NCBI RefSeq assembly: GCF_000332355.1
Contig: NZ_KB235958.1
Span: forward strand, 1,061,276-1,125,275
Source: Baaleninema simplex PCC 7105
GTDB lineage: Bacteria; Cyanobacteriota; Cyanobacteriia; Cyanobacteriales; Geitlerinemataceae
DNA: 64,000 nucleotides
Reading direction: 5' to 3'
In this document: in pieces, positions 27,881 to 35,638 of the stretch
Layout: each line of letters begins with the position of its first letter
How positions within the stretch are numbered: the stretch's first letter is position 1
The notes under the pieces: model-generated
What the model was told of the DNA's origin: nothing
What the model saw: only the letters and a program-made list of their open reading frames with translations
The model's database searches: none
Position numbers and translations under genes: made by a program

Positions 27881-27955
27881 ATTGTCGTCACCACCTCCGT
27901 TACGATTATCAATACTTATCTGGCGTTATCTTTATATACTCTAAACCTTTTAATT

Positions 27956-28813
27956 TCAGACGGGGGATCGCTCGCTTAAGTGTCCGACTCCCGGCAAACT
28001 GGCCAGCGGGCGCACTTCGAGGAGGCGATCGCTCGTCTCCCGATGAATTTTGCCGTTAGTAGCCAGAAGTCTCCCCGAGGTCACCTCCAGCGGCGAACCG
28101 TCGTAAGCCGTAACGCGTCCGCCCGCTTCTTCAACGAGAACGATTCCGGCTGCGATATCCCAGGGGGACAAGCCCCGTTCCCAATATCCATCGAGACAGC
28201 CACAGGCCACGTGCGCCAAATCCACAGACGCCGATCCGCTCCGTCGAACCCCCTGCGTCAGATGGGTCAAATAGCAAAATTCCGCATAGTTATTATCGTC
28301 GGTTTCCCGGCGATCGTAAGCAAAGCCCGTTACCAAAAGACTTCGAGCCAGGGAGTCCGTCGTCGAAACCCGCATCGATACGCGATTTCGAGTCGCCCCC
28401 AATCCTTTCGCAGCGCGAAACAGCTCGTCAGTGGCGGGATTGTACACCACCCCCACTGCTGGTTTTCCCTCGATTAACAGTCCCACCGACACCGCAAACA
28501 CGGGATATTGATGGGCGTAGTTCGTCGTCCCGTCGAGGGGATCGATCGCCCACAGAAAGGGACTAGCTTGCCGGCCGAGATTGCCCGATTCTTCCGCTAA
28601 AATCCCGTGTTCGGGGACGTGGCGGCGTAACACCTCGAGAACCCGAGCTTCGGCTGCCTTATCCGCCGCCGTCACCAAATCTCCCGAGCGTCCTTTTTCC
28701 TCAACGCCGTCGAGTTTGCCCCAATAGGATTTCAACACCGCGCCTCCAGCCAGGGCAGCTTCCGTCGCAATATCGAGAAAAACGGGCAGGCGATCGAAAC
28801 GATTTACACTCAT
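27956..28813 (-). CDS. Inositol monophosphatase family protein
   Basis: A 285-residue phosphatase. The metal-binding motifs are complete: GDLVTAADKAAE, GILAEESGN, WAIDPLDGTTNYAH and SPWDIAAGIVLVEEAGG. It is a Mg2+-dependent, lithium-sensitive sugar phosphatase fold. The substrate could be inositol phosphate, fructose-1,6-bisphosphate or histidinol phosphate. The family relative HisN is possible, since hisZ lies 1.1 kb away, but that is inference only. Confidence 0.92.
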   Translation of the reverse strand: MSVNRFDRLPVFLDIATEAALAGGAVLKSYWGKLDGVEEKGRSGDLVTAADKAAEARVLEVLRRHVPEHGILAEESGNLGRQASPFLWAIDPLDGTTNYAHQYPVFAVSVGLLIEGKPAVGVVYNPATDELFRAAKGLGATRNRVSMRVSTTDSLARSLLVTGFAYDRRETDDNNYAEFCYLTHLTQGVRRSGSASVDLAHVACGCLDGYWERGLSPWDIAAGIVLVEEAGGRVTAYDGSPLEVTSGRLLATNGKIHRETSDRLLEVRPLASLPGVGHLSERSPV

Positions 28814-28852
28814 CAGACTTTAACGCTTAAAATTTACCGGATCTCAACTCGT

Positions 28853-29443
28853 TCACACCGTCTGAGACTGACGCCACTTCCACAAGCAGGCCGACATCCA
28901 ATTGGTCAGCACGTGAACCACGATCGGCAGCAAGAGGTTGCCGGCCAGCAACGCACTCCCCCCTAACACGAGACCGACGACCGTTGCCCAAATCGTGTAC
29001 GGCCACTGCTTTGCGTTGCTCAAGTGAAGGGCGCCGAAACACAAACTCGAGAGCGTCAATCCCACAGCGTTCGAGCCTAGGGCGGGCAACATGACGCCGC
29101 GAAACAGCAGTTCCTCGCTCATACCCGGCAGCAAGCCCAACCACAGCAAATCCGGCCAAGTCAGGGGTGCGATGACCAGTTCCAAATAGAATTGAGCGCT
29201 TTGGCGATACGCCGGCCACAGGCGATAGAGCAGAGAACTTGCGGCTACGATCGCCACACTCAGCCCAGCACCCCAGGCGATCGCGCTCGGACTCCAGTAT
29301 AAAGGGAGTCGTTGAACTGTCCCAAATCGCAGCCACAATTTAGCTACGGCCAGCAGCACGATGGCCGTGATGCCCATAGCGATTAAAATTTGGGTGCGAG
29401 TCAGAGATTCGGTCTCGGGCGGAGGGGAACGACGGTCGGTCAC
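28853..29443 (-). CDS. CPBP-family intramembrane glutamic protease
   Basis: A 196-residue protein with about five membrane segments (for example IAMGITAIVLLAVAKLWL). The catalytic motifs are conserved: EE-x3-R in MSEELLFRG, then FGALHL and HVLTNW. Such proteases (Rce1-like) cleave within the membrane or serve as regulators. The GTG start is seven bases after the stop of the DUF3326 gene, so the two probably form an operon. Confidence 0.9.
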   Translation of the reverse strand: MTDRRSPPPETESLTRTQILIAMGITAIVLLAVAKLWLRFGTVQRLPLYWSPSAIAWGAGLSVAIVAASSLLYRLWPAYRQSAQFYLELVIAPLTWPDLLWLGLLPGMSEELLFRGVMLPALGSNAVGLTLSSLCFGALHLSNAKQWPYTIWATVVGLVLGGSALLAGNLLLPIVVHVLTNWMSACLWKWRQSQTV

Positions 29444-29449
29444 GCTAAA

Positions 29450-30499
29450 TTAAGAAAGTGGACGGCTCGGGGACAGATGGGGGCTTAGGGCGGCGGGACT
29501 AATCCCCGCGCGGTGGGCGACTAACGCCCCCAACGCCTCCAGATAAGAATTGACGGTAATCGCTCGAATTCCTAGGGCGGCTGGCGGAACCCGCATCTGC
29601 GTTTGGTTGTTGCGAACTGCCACGATTCGCGCGGCAGTCTGGCTCAAATTTAGGATAGCACTGCCGCCACAAGCGGTTTCGGGAACCACGATCGCATCAA
29701 TATCGCGCGATCGCACGATTCCCTCCTCGCCGGTCGAGGCGTCTGCAAACTGGGGGGCGCGACTCAACCCCACCAGCACGCAGGGTAAAAAAGTATAGCC
29801 GAGTTCTTCGGCCGCTGCCCGAGGGGACACGCTGGGGTCGGCGGGAAGCGGAGAGAGAGCGGGGGCGTGGGCGGCTGGAATTTGGAACTGACGCACCACC
29901 AAATGACTGATAACGGCTTCGGCCCCTGCGATGGGATCGACGCCTTGTCCGCTGCGGTAGCGATCGAAGGCGTCGCCACTTTCGTCGGGGAAGCGGGCCA
30001 CGATAGCGATCGCTTCGGCTCCAGCGCGATCGATCGACCGTTCTGCGGCTCGTAGCAAGCTATCGGGGTTGTCGAGAGTTCCCCAGCTAGCACCCGCTTC
30101 CGACGTTCGGAGGCTGACGCCCAACGGCTCGTCTGTGACGACGTAATCCGTTAAATCCAGTCCCAAAGTCGCACGGGTGGCGTCGGCGGCCTGAAGGTGG
30201 CGCAATCGCAAATCGGGTTCGATCGCTTTATCCAAAATCAAACCCACCCGATTTTGATGCACCGGGCGAAGTCCCCAGCGTCCGGCGGCGAACTGGTCTA
30301 AGCCGTAGCCTTCAACGTAGGAGACGTTCGGTTGCGACCAGTACAGTTGAGCGCCGTTGAGGACGTTGGGGTGAGTAATCAGGCGATCGCACACCTGGGC
30401 GATCGCGCGGGCGACGGGAATGGCATCGCCAGCATAACCGCCAATCTCGGCACCGATTCCCGTCGGGACGAGAGCGACAACGGTATAAGGTCGGGTCAC
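29450..30499 (-). CDS. DUF3326 domain protein
   Basis: A 349-residue conserved protein of cyanobacteria and plants. The start VVALVPTGIGAEIGGYAGDA and the later VVPETACGGSAILNLSQTA are distinctive of this family. A role has not been assigned, though the Gly-rich N-terminus suggests nucleotide or lipid binding. It starts at a GTG five bases below the stop of the next small gene and is followed within seven bases by the CPBP gene: a three-gene operon. Confidence 0.85.
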   Translation of the reverse strand: MTRPYTVVALVPTGIGAEIGGYAGDAIPVARAIAQVCDRLITHPNVLNGAQLYWSQPNVSYVEGYGLDQFAAGRWGLRPVHQNRVGLILDKAIEPDLRLRHLQAADATRATLGLDLTDYVVTDEPLGVSLRTSEAGASWGTLDNPDSLLRAAERSIDRAGAEAIAIVARFPDESGDAFDRYRSGQGVDPIAGAEAVISHLVVRQFQIPAAHAPALSPLPADPSVSPRAAAEELGYTFLPCVLVGLSRAPQFADASTGEEGIVRSRDIDAIVVPETACGGSAILNLSQTAARIVAVRNNQTQMRVPPAALGIRAITVNSYLEALGALVAHRAGISPAALSPHLSPSRPLS

Positions 30500-30503
30500 G
30501 AAC

Positions 30504-30686
30504 TCAAGCGTTTCGATCTTGCGTGACCACAGCTTCGACTTTCGCTTTACCCGTTTCGGGGTTTGTCTCCGTCACCGCCCACCGCAAGGGTTCGCCGCGT
30601 TTTTCTAGTTCCGCTTCGATGTCCTGGTGCAGTTGCTTCGGAGATTCCGTTAAATCGATTTCGGCAGTAATGAAATGTGTGGTCAT
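30504..30686 (-). CDS. Small conserved cyanobacterial protein
   Basis: About 60 residues. ATG 30686 (MTTHFITAEIDLTESPKQLH) is chosen over 30719 because the extra leader is not conserved-looking and reaches into repeats. The Lys/Glu-rich body (EAELEKRGEPLRWAVTE) is a small alpha/beta domain. It leads the DUF3326-CPBP cluster with only a five-base gap. Confidence 0.75.
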   Translation of the reverse strand: MTTHFITAEIDLTESPKQLHQDIEAELEKRGEPLRWAVTETNPETGKAKVEAVVTQDRNA

Positions 30687-30706
30687 GGTTTTTTGAATAG
30701 GGAACA

Positions 30707-30926
30707 GTGTTTCAGTCACCAGTCACCAGTCACCAGTCACCAGTGAAGACGGGGAACAGGGAACGGGGAACAGGGAACGGGGAACAGGGAATCGGGAACA
30801 GGGAACGGGGAACGGGGAATCGGGAACAGGGAACGGGGAATCGGGAATCGGGAATCGGGAACAGTATCTCCCCCTCTCCCCCTCTCCCCCTCTCCCTTTC
30901 TCCCCCTCTCCCCCTCTCCCCCTCTA
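30707..30926. repeat. Tandem low-complexity repeats: CCAGTCA, GGGAACAGG, CCCCCTCTC
   Basis: Three blocks lie side by side: CAGTCACCAGTCACCAGTCA, then over 100 bases of GGGAACAGGGAACGGGGAAT-type units, then CCCCTCTCCCCCTCTCCCCC. The G-rich block and the C-rich block are opposite in strand bias, so they may pair or form quadruplexes. They contain no gene. A 115-residue ORF across them is an artefact. Confidence 0.85.
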
Positions 30927-30929
30927 AAA

Positions 30930-31250
30930 CTAAGCGGGTTGAGAGAACTGACGTCGATACACTTCGTCTTCCTTGTTGGTGGCGACCTTCAAGTCAGAGC
31001 GCGGATAGGACACGCACAGTAGCGCGTACCCTTCCTCTTGCAGTTCCGGGCTGATTCCCATCCCGTCTCCTTGTTCGACAGTACCTTCAATGATTTGCCC
31101 GGCGCAGGTGGTGCAAACGCCAGAATAGCAGGAACTGGGGAGATCGATGTTCGCGTCGTGGGCGGCTTGGAGAACCGTGACGTTTTCCGGAACTTCGATC
31201 GTGTGGCTTTGACCTTCGTGCAGGATTTCGACGGTGTACGTTTTAGGCAT
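30930..31250 (-). CDS. Plant-type [2Fe-2S] ferredoxin
   Basis: A 106-residue ferredoxin. Three cluster Cys are in SCYSGVCTTCAG (residues about 40-49), and the fourth is in LLCVSYPRS. It begins with TYTVEILHEGQSHTIEV, like photosynthetic and heterocyst-type ferredoxins, but has a longer C-terminal tail (VYRRQFSQPA). It carries single electrons at low potential, probably as a minor isoform, but its partner is unknown. Confidence 0.92.
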   Translation of the reverse strand: MPKTYTVEILHEGQSHTIEVPENVTVLQAAHDANIDLPSSCYSGVCTTCAGQIIEGTVEQGDGMGISPELQEEGYALLCVSYPRSDLKVATNKEDEVYRRQFSQPA

Positions 31251-31325
31251 AGTTCGGTGCGATACTCCTTGGAAACGTTTCGGTGTGGGGCAGCTTTATC
31301 GCGATTGAGTGATAGATACAGTCTT

Positions 31326-32520
31326 TTATTCTTTCACAAAATTCGGATTTGCGACGGCGTTCGGACGAGAGAACACCATCAGATGTTGGTTGGGGAGGCC
31401 GTCGAAGGTCTCTCGCCACTGCAAGCCCACCGCTGCCATTTCTCGTTTGACTTGCTTTTGAGTCATTTTATGCAGTCTCTTGATGGGAATTAAAGGATTT
31501 TCGCCGCGATACTCCAGCAAAACCACTCTTCCGTCCGGCGCGATCGACTTAACGACTCGTTCCATCATCTCTCGCGGCCACTCGAATTCGTGGTACGCAT
31601 CCACCATCAACGCCACGTCGATGCTAGCTTCGGGGAGATTGGGATGGGTCGCGGTTCCCAAAATGGGTTTGACGTTTTCGACACCGTTCTCGGATTTGAG
31701 CAGAACCGTCGCGCATCCTACGATTCTACCGTCAGGTGAATCGTTAGTTAGCGGCGGGCAACAGTGTACTATTATTGAATTAGCTGAGTACGGCACTATT
31801 ACCCGCCAGAATAAGAACTCTGGAGTACCGGGTAGATACAAGACCTGCTCGGTAAGGTACAGCTAAACCTGTAAGTCCGGTATCGCCCGATTGTTAAAAG
31901 TAGGGAGCCGGTCAAAAGTTGGTATGGCATTGTCGATAATCACTTAAACTCACGAGCGGAAACGACTCGGAGTGCGGTCAAGGCCAAAGTTCCTGACCGT
32001 AGGCGAGAGCGCCGCCTATCTTGGACAACTGTAGCTGCTCCGTAGGGGAGAGTGCCGGACAAGGAAGCCGCGATTCTACTGCTTAGCAGTGAATCGTCGG
32101 AGCGTTCACGAATTGAATAAAGTCGAGCATTTCCGGTTGTACGTCAACGGCGTAAACGAGTCCTTCAGGAACTTGTTTGGCAATCCGAAAGCTGAAATAG
32201 CCGGTTCCTGCACCAATGTCGGCAACGATATCGTCGGGCTGGAGGTTGAGGGCTTCGATCGCGCGATCGGGACGTTCTTGACGCTGGCGATCGCTTCGTT
32301 CGAGCCACAATAATTCTGAATGTCCCATAACTTTGGCAATTTCGCGCCCCCGATAAAATTTGCCGATGCCATCGGGACTGTGAAGGCTACGATATTCGTA
32401 AACGCCATCTTGGGTAACGGTGCCGAGAGGAATTCGGCTACAACTTACCAGGTTCAACGCAATCGGCAGCAGTAACAGGGCGATCGCGATCTGTTTGAAG
32501 ACTTTGTTGAAACAAGCCAT
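31326..32520 (-). pseudogene. Lipoprotein class I SAM methyltransferase split by a 409-bp insert
   Basis: The N-terminal part (32110-32520) has a lipoprotein signal ending in a lipobox (LLLLPIALNLVSCSR) and the SAM motif VADIGAGTGYFSF. The C-terminal part (31326-31700) reads LKSENGVENVKPILGTATHP and continues through VDAYHEFEWPREMM and VVLLEYRGENPLIPIKRLHK. Removing 31701-32109 joins them in one frame (409 bases is 1 modulo 3, just what is needed), as LDFIQF followed by LKSEN. In its current state it is broken. The substrate is unknown. Confidence 0.85.
31701..32109. mobile_element. 409-bp IS200/IS605-like non-autonomous insertion, possible structured RNA
   Basis: Both ends have a subterminal hairpin with the same layout. 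Left: CGATTC, bulged T, ACC, loop, GGT, GAATCG (31721-31743). Right: CGATTC, bulged T, ACTGC, loop, GCAGT, GAATCG (32071-32096). Terminal hairpins with an extrahelical base are an IS200/IS605 feature, and no target duplication is seen. There is no credible ORF, but the interior is rich in stems (GGCGGGCAACAGTG with CACTATTACCCGCC; CGGTCAAGG with CCTGACCG). An omega-RNA-like transcript or a decayed element are both possible. Confidence 0.75.
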
Positions 32521-32544
32521 CTTTTTAAAAGTTTGGGAACACAA

Positions 32545-32830
32545 GAGCTTTTCTCGAATTGGTAACAGTTGAATACAAAATTTTCTGTATTTTATATTAC
32601 GTTCTACATTTTATAAAATAACCTTCAAAAATCGTAATTTACTTGAATAAAACGCATTAATATTCTTCTAAAATCGCGAAGATAATTGTTATTTGAATCA
32701 ATTTGAGACCCTCGAAAAACGGAACCCTGGCAGAAATTTGCCGATCTTTCCCTGTAGCCGAGAGACGACACCCGTTAGAATGTAAAGAACGCTTTACATT
32801 TGAGTAGCGATCGAACGTTAGGAAGATCTC
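32545..32830. other. Divergent intergenic region before the ferredoxin gene
   Basis: AT-rich in its first half, with no ORF or hairpin recognised. It should hold the promoters of the divergent methyltransferase and 4Fe-4S ferredoxin genes. Confidence 0.35.
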
Positions 32831-33058
32831 ATGCCACATACCATCGTCACCAACACCTGCGAAGGCATTGCCGACTGCGTGGAAGCTTGCCCTGTCGCCT
32901 GCATTCACGACGGTCCCGGCAAAAATACCAAAGGTACCGATTGGTACTGGATCGATTTTGCCACCTGCATCGACTGTGGCATCTGTCTGCAAGTTTGCCC
33001 GGTCGAAGGGGCGATCGTCGATGAAGAACGCCCCGATCTACAAAGAACGCCGCAATAG
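32831..33058 (+). CDS. Two-cluster [4Fe-4S]-type ferredoxin
   Basis: A 75-residue ferredoxin with AGGAAG before its ATG. The second Cys set is canonical (CIDCGICLQVCP). The first is unusual in spacing (CEGIADCVEACPVACI), typical of [3Fe-4S]/[4Fe-4S] 7Fe ferredoxins. A Trp/Tyr-containing insert (GTDWYWID) separates them. It transfers electrons in the cytoplasm, but no partner gene is adjacent. Confidence 0.9.
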   Translation: MPHTIVTNTCEGIADCVEACPVACIHDGPGKNTKGTDWYWIDFATCIDCGICLQVCPVEGAIVDEERPDLQRTPQ

Positions 33059-33475
33059 TTCCTCGCGATCGCTCTGCTTCTTCAATTCTGCGGCGCGTTG
33101 CGAGCGAGTATCCTTTCCGGAGTACGTCCGACTGCCGAATCGGGTGGCAGTCGTCAAATCCCATCGCACAACTGACGCTCCTCTGAGCTGAGGTTCGGAT
33201 TCGTGGCTAAGTAGAATCCGTTCCCAATCCCACAACCGTACCGTGCGATCGTCGCCGCCAGAGACGATCGCTTGACTGTCAGGACTGGAAATAACGTCCC
33301 AGATGACGCTTTCGTGGCCGCCCAGTGTCATCAACGGAATACCATCACTGCACCACAGCTTTGACATCCTCACCGTCCTTTCAGGGCGGTGAGGATGTCA
33401 ATGTGACTGGCGATCGACGAGCGTAACTGACCCTCGAGCGTCCACAAGTTCAACCGTCCGTCTTCGCTGACTTGC
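33038..33475 (-). pseudogene. Remnant of a WD40-repeat protein
   Basis: The reverse strand has one intact blade (LGGHESVIWDVISSPDSQAI, VSGGDDRTVRLWDWE) plus part of another (EDGRLNLWTLEGQL). These are the pieces of a WD40 propeller. Between them is a 41-bp hairpin with an in-frame stop, so a section was lost or replaced. The rest of the gene is missing upstream. The end overlaps the ferredoxin gene by 21 bases on the opposite strand. Confidence 0.8.
33362..33402. repeat. 41-bp hairpin inside the WD40 remnant
   Basis: The 15-bp arms TTGACATCCTCACCG and CGGTGAGGATGTCAA enclose an 11-base loop. The string resembles the right-end hairpin beside IS200/IS605-type tnpB genes in cyanobacteria, so it may be the footprint of a lost element. 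This is inference. Confidence 0.7.
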
Positions 33476-33494
33476 GGTGGGCAATCGTTAAAAC

Positions 33495-33535
33495 GCGGTA
33501 GGTTCGCTTTCCTGATAGAAAACTAAACCTACCGC
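33495..33535. repeat. Inverted repeat GCGGTAGGTT ... AACCTACCGC
   Basis: 10-bp arms at 33495-33504 and 33526-33535 with a 21-base loop. It lies at the broken end of the WD40 remnant and downstream of the conserved small protein gene, so it may be a terminator or the tip of a small element. Confidence 0.5.
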
Positions 33536-33618
33536 ACCAGCGATTTTCAGACAACCCCATCGAGAATTCTCTTTAGGCTGAAAGCATCGCCGTTAAGCTC
33601 GAAGCACAAGCCGTTGTC

Positions 33619-33999
33619 TTAGCGGCGCTTCATGTTTTTCGCCATGTTCCGAAACATATCCATGTTCGTGTCGGTTTTGGCCGTGCGCCGCTGGAAGTCA
33701 GAACTGCTCGAGGACGTACTCGATTGGCTCGCACTCGTCGAAGACGGGGTGTCGGGAGCGTAATCGCGCTCTTCCATCGCTGAAACCTGACGGACGCGTT
33801 CGGTAGGACCGAGGCTTGCACCTTTGATGGTCGGGAACGTCCGGCGGATTTGCCGTGATTTCCGCATATAGTCGATGTCGCCCAAGGTCTTGGCGTCGTC
33901 CTGATTGAGAAAATAGGCTTGCGAGGAACCTTCCGATTTCACGGTTTGTTGTTCGGGCTGCTTTTTACGGCCGAACAGCCCGCGAATGAATCCAGTCAT
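33619..33999 (-). CDS. Conserved small cyanobacterial protein, basic N-terminus
   Basis: A 126-residue protein beginning MTGFIRGLFGRKKQPE, which could attach to a membrane by an amphipathic helix. The middle (YMRKSRQIRRTFPTIKGASL) and the C-terminus (DMFRNMAKNMKRR) look conserved, and between them is a Ser-rich disordered tract. No domain is recognised. Ribosome or membrane association is only a guess from the basic ends. Confidence 0.7.
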   Translation of the reverse strand: MTGFIRGLFGRKKQPEQQTVKSEGSSQAYFLNQDDAKTLGDIDYMRKSRQIRRTFPTIKGASLGPTERVRQVSAMEERDYAPDTPSSTSASQSSTSSSSSDFQRRTAKTDTNMDMFRNMAKNMKRR

Positions 34000-34347
34000 G
34001 TGCTTACCCTACCCAGCTTTGTGTGTTTTTATTACGTTATATAAATAATAGCAAAGATTAAACCCGATACACTCATAAATGCGATCGAACGATCGATCGG
34101 TTGGCTCGGATGCGATCGCCTAAATTCTCTTGTGTCGTACCTCTCACTCCCACTCGACTCGATCGACATCCGTTCGATATGACTGAATCAATTATTAAGA
34201 ATTAATACGATTTTTAATTTTTCGCAACAAATTACGAAGAACGATGACGCCTGAAGTCAGCCGTATCCGACGAGCATTCCTGCGGAAATCGCTACGGCTA
34301 AAATGAAGTGAGTCGATAGTACCGTCCCCACCAGAAACTAAACCGCC
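34000..34347. other. Divergent intergenic region
   Basis: 348 bases between two divergently transcribed genes. AT-rich runs (for example AATTAATACGATTTTTAATT) are likely promoter material for both. No RNA or repeat was recognised. Confidence 0.4.
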
Positions 34348-35010
34348 GTGCAGTCAGACTTAGAAGGCTTAGAGCTGAGTTACGGAGAACTAAAACGCTT
34401 AAGTGGCATCGATCCCTCAGAGGTCTTTCGAGCGAGCCTGTTACGGAATCGAAGAACGAGACTCCAGTTTTTCCTGCAAGAACTTCTCACGGGATTGGCC
34501 CTCACCCCGCTGCTCGTCGGATTTGTCTACCTGTTTCTCATCCGTCCGGTGTTAGGTAACTCCCTCGTCGCTGCGATCGCGTGCTTAGTCGTCATGCCGT
34601 TTCTCATCGTAGGAGGGCGTTGGCTGTGGCGACAGTCTACCACTCCCGCGACCTTGATGGCGCTCCTCGAAGATGTCGATCGCTATCACGCCACCCTCAA
34701 AGCCATCGAGATCGGCGATCGCCTCTCCGACAGTCCCCCCCAAAATAACTCAGAACGCCAAGCCCTTCTGAGCGCCTTAAAACTCACCCGAGACGATCTC
34801 GTCCGCGCTCTCAAAACTGAGCGCATCCTCCGCGAAAACCGCGATTTCCTCGCCAACAGCCCCGAACTTTTTACCAACAACCTCACTGCCCTCAAAGCGA
34901 TCGAAACCAACCATCAAGCCGGTGAATACGCGCGATTTCTCCACGATACTCTCCAAATCGGCATCGGAGTCCGCGAGGAAATGGAAAAACTGCAACGGGA
35001 GAAGGGGTGA
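34348..35010 (+). CDS. Two-helix membrane protein of unknown function
   Basis: A 220-residue protein from a GTG start. Residues about 40-70 (LLTGLALTPLLVGFVYLFLI) and 77-95 (IACLVVMPFLIVGG) are membrane segments. A long soluble C-terminal part is predicted helical (LSALKLTRDDLVRALKTERI, IGVREEMEKLQREKG). It looks like a cyanobacterial conserved membrane-anchored protein, but no family name can be given. Confidence 0.7.
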   Translation: MQSDLEGLELSYGELKRLSGIDPSEVFRASLLRNRRTRLQFFLQELLTGLALTPLLVGFVYLFLIRPVLGNSLVAAIACLVVMPFLIVGGRWLWRQSTTPATLMALLEDVDRYHATLKAIEIGDRLSDSPPQNNSERQALLSALKLTRDDLVRALKTERILRENRDFLANSPELFTNNLTALKAIETNHQAGEYARFLHDTLQIGIGVREEMEKLQREKG

Positions 35011-35066
35011 TGGGGAGCTTCTTTCGTAAAAAGGGAAGAGAGAAGAGAGAAGAGGGAACAGGGCTT

Positions 35067-35262
35067 AGTGGTGCAGAAAAGTCCTGAAACCCTTGTTAGA
35101 ACAGATATCGCCGTATTAAAGGGTTGGCCGCAAAATCCCAGATCGGTAAATGGTTGCCGGAGATCCCCGGCATCTTGGAGATGCCGGGGATCTGGCTCGA
35201 GTCTCAATACAGATTTTATGTCTTTTGTCAATCCTAGATCTCGAAAAGTTTTCTGCACCACT
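35067..35262. mobile_element. 196-bp MITE-like element carrying the 33-bp palindrome
   Basis: Terminal inverted repeats AGTGGTGCAGAAAA at 35067-35080 and TTTTCTGCACCACT at 35249-35262. No ORF is present. The centre holds copy 2 of the 33-bp AGATCCCCGG palindrome. It sits inside a GGGAACAGGG-type simple repeat tract. Confidence 0.75.
35161..35193. repeat. 33-bp palindromic repeat, copy 2
   Basis: Arms AGATCCCCGGCATCT and AGATGCCGGGGATCT around a three-base centre: the most perfect of the three copies in the window. Confidence 0.88.
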
Positions 35263-35638
35263 TAGGGGAACAGGGAAGAGGGAACAGCGAGGACAGGGTA
35301 CAGGGAAGAGGGAACAGCGAGGACAGATAACAGTTTTTCGGTCGTGCGGCACTCTAATGATACCGATCGGTCACAATCCTTTCGTGGCAAGGATTCAAAA
35401 ACTAAAGTAGGGTGTGCTGAATAAAACTGAAACCTTTATGAAACAAGGACTTTAAGGGAATCGATCTCAAACAAATCCCGAGTTTTCGGCCATGATGGGG
35501 CTAAAATTCGGGAGAAAATCGGGAGCCGCTCGCATTCCTCCGCCTCCGATACCCTGTTCCCTATTCCCAGATCCGCTGTTCCCTTCCCTCACCTTAACGT
35601 TAATACTTTTTCGGCAAGCCCTAAAGTAGCATTACTCC
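35263..35638. other. Intergenic region with simple repeats
   Basis: GGGAACAGCGAGGACAGG-type repeats (35265-35330), then unique sequence up to the end of the VWA gene. No gene or terminator with a clear T-run was seen. Confidence 0.4.

Noticed and set aside
30707..31054. 115-residue ORF over the G-rich and C-rich repeats
   Set aside because: Its composition is only the simple repeat translated (GNREQGTG...), and it overlaps the ferredoxin gene in antisense.
31480..31866. 128-residue ORF on the plus strand across the methyltransferase 3' part and insert
   Set aside because: It is antisense to conserved methyltransferase codons and runs into the hairpin-rich insert; no domain or ribosome site.
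31701..32109. Group I or II self-splicing intron in the methyltransferase
   Set aside because: Removal does restore the frame, but no intron core motif, domain V or intron-encoded protein was seen, while the IS200/IS605-type end hairpins are clear. Not fully excluded without a covariance search.
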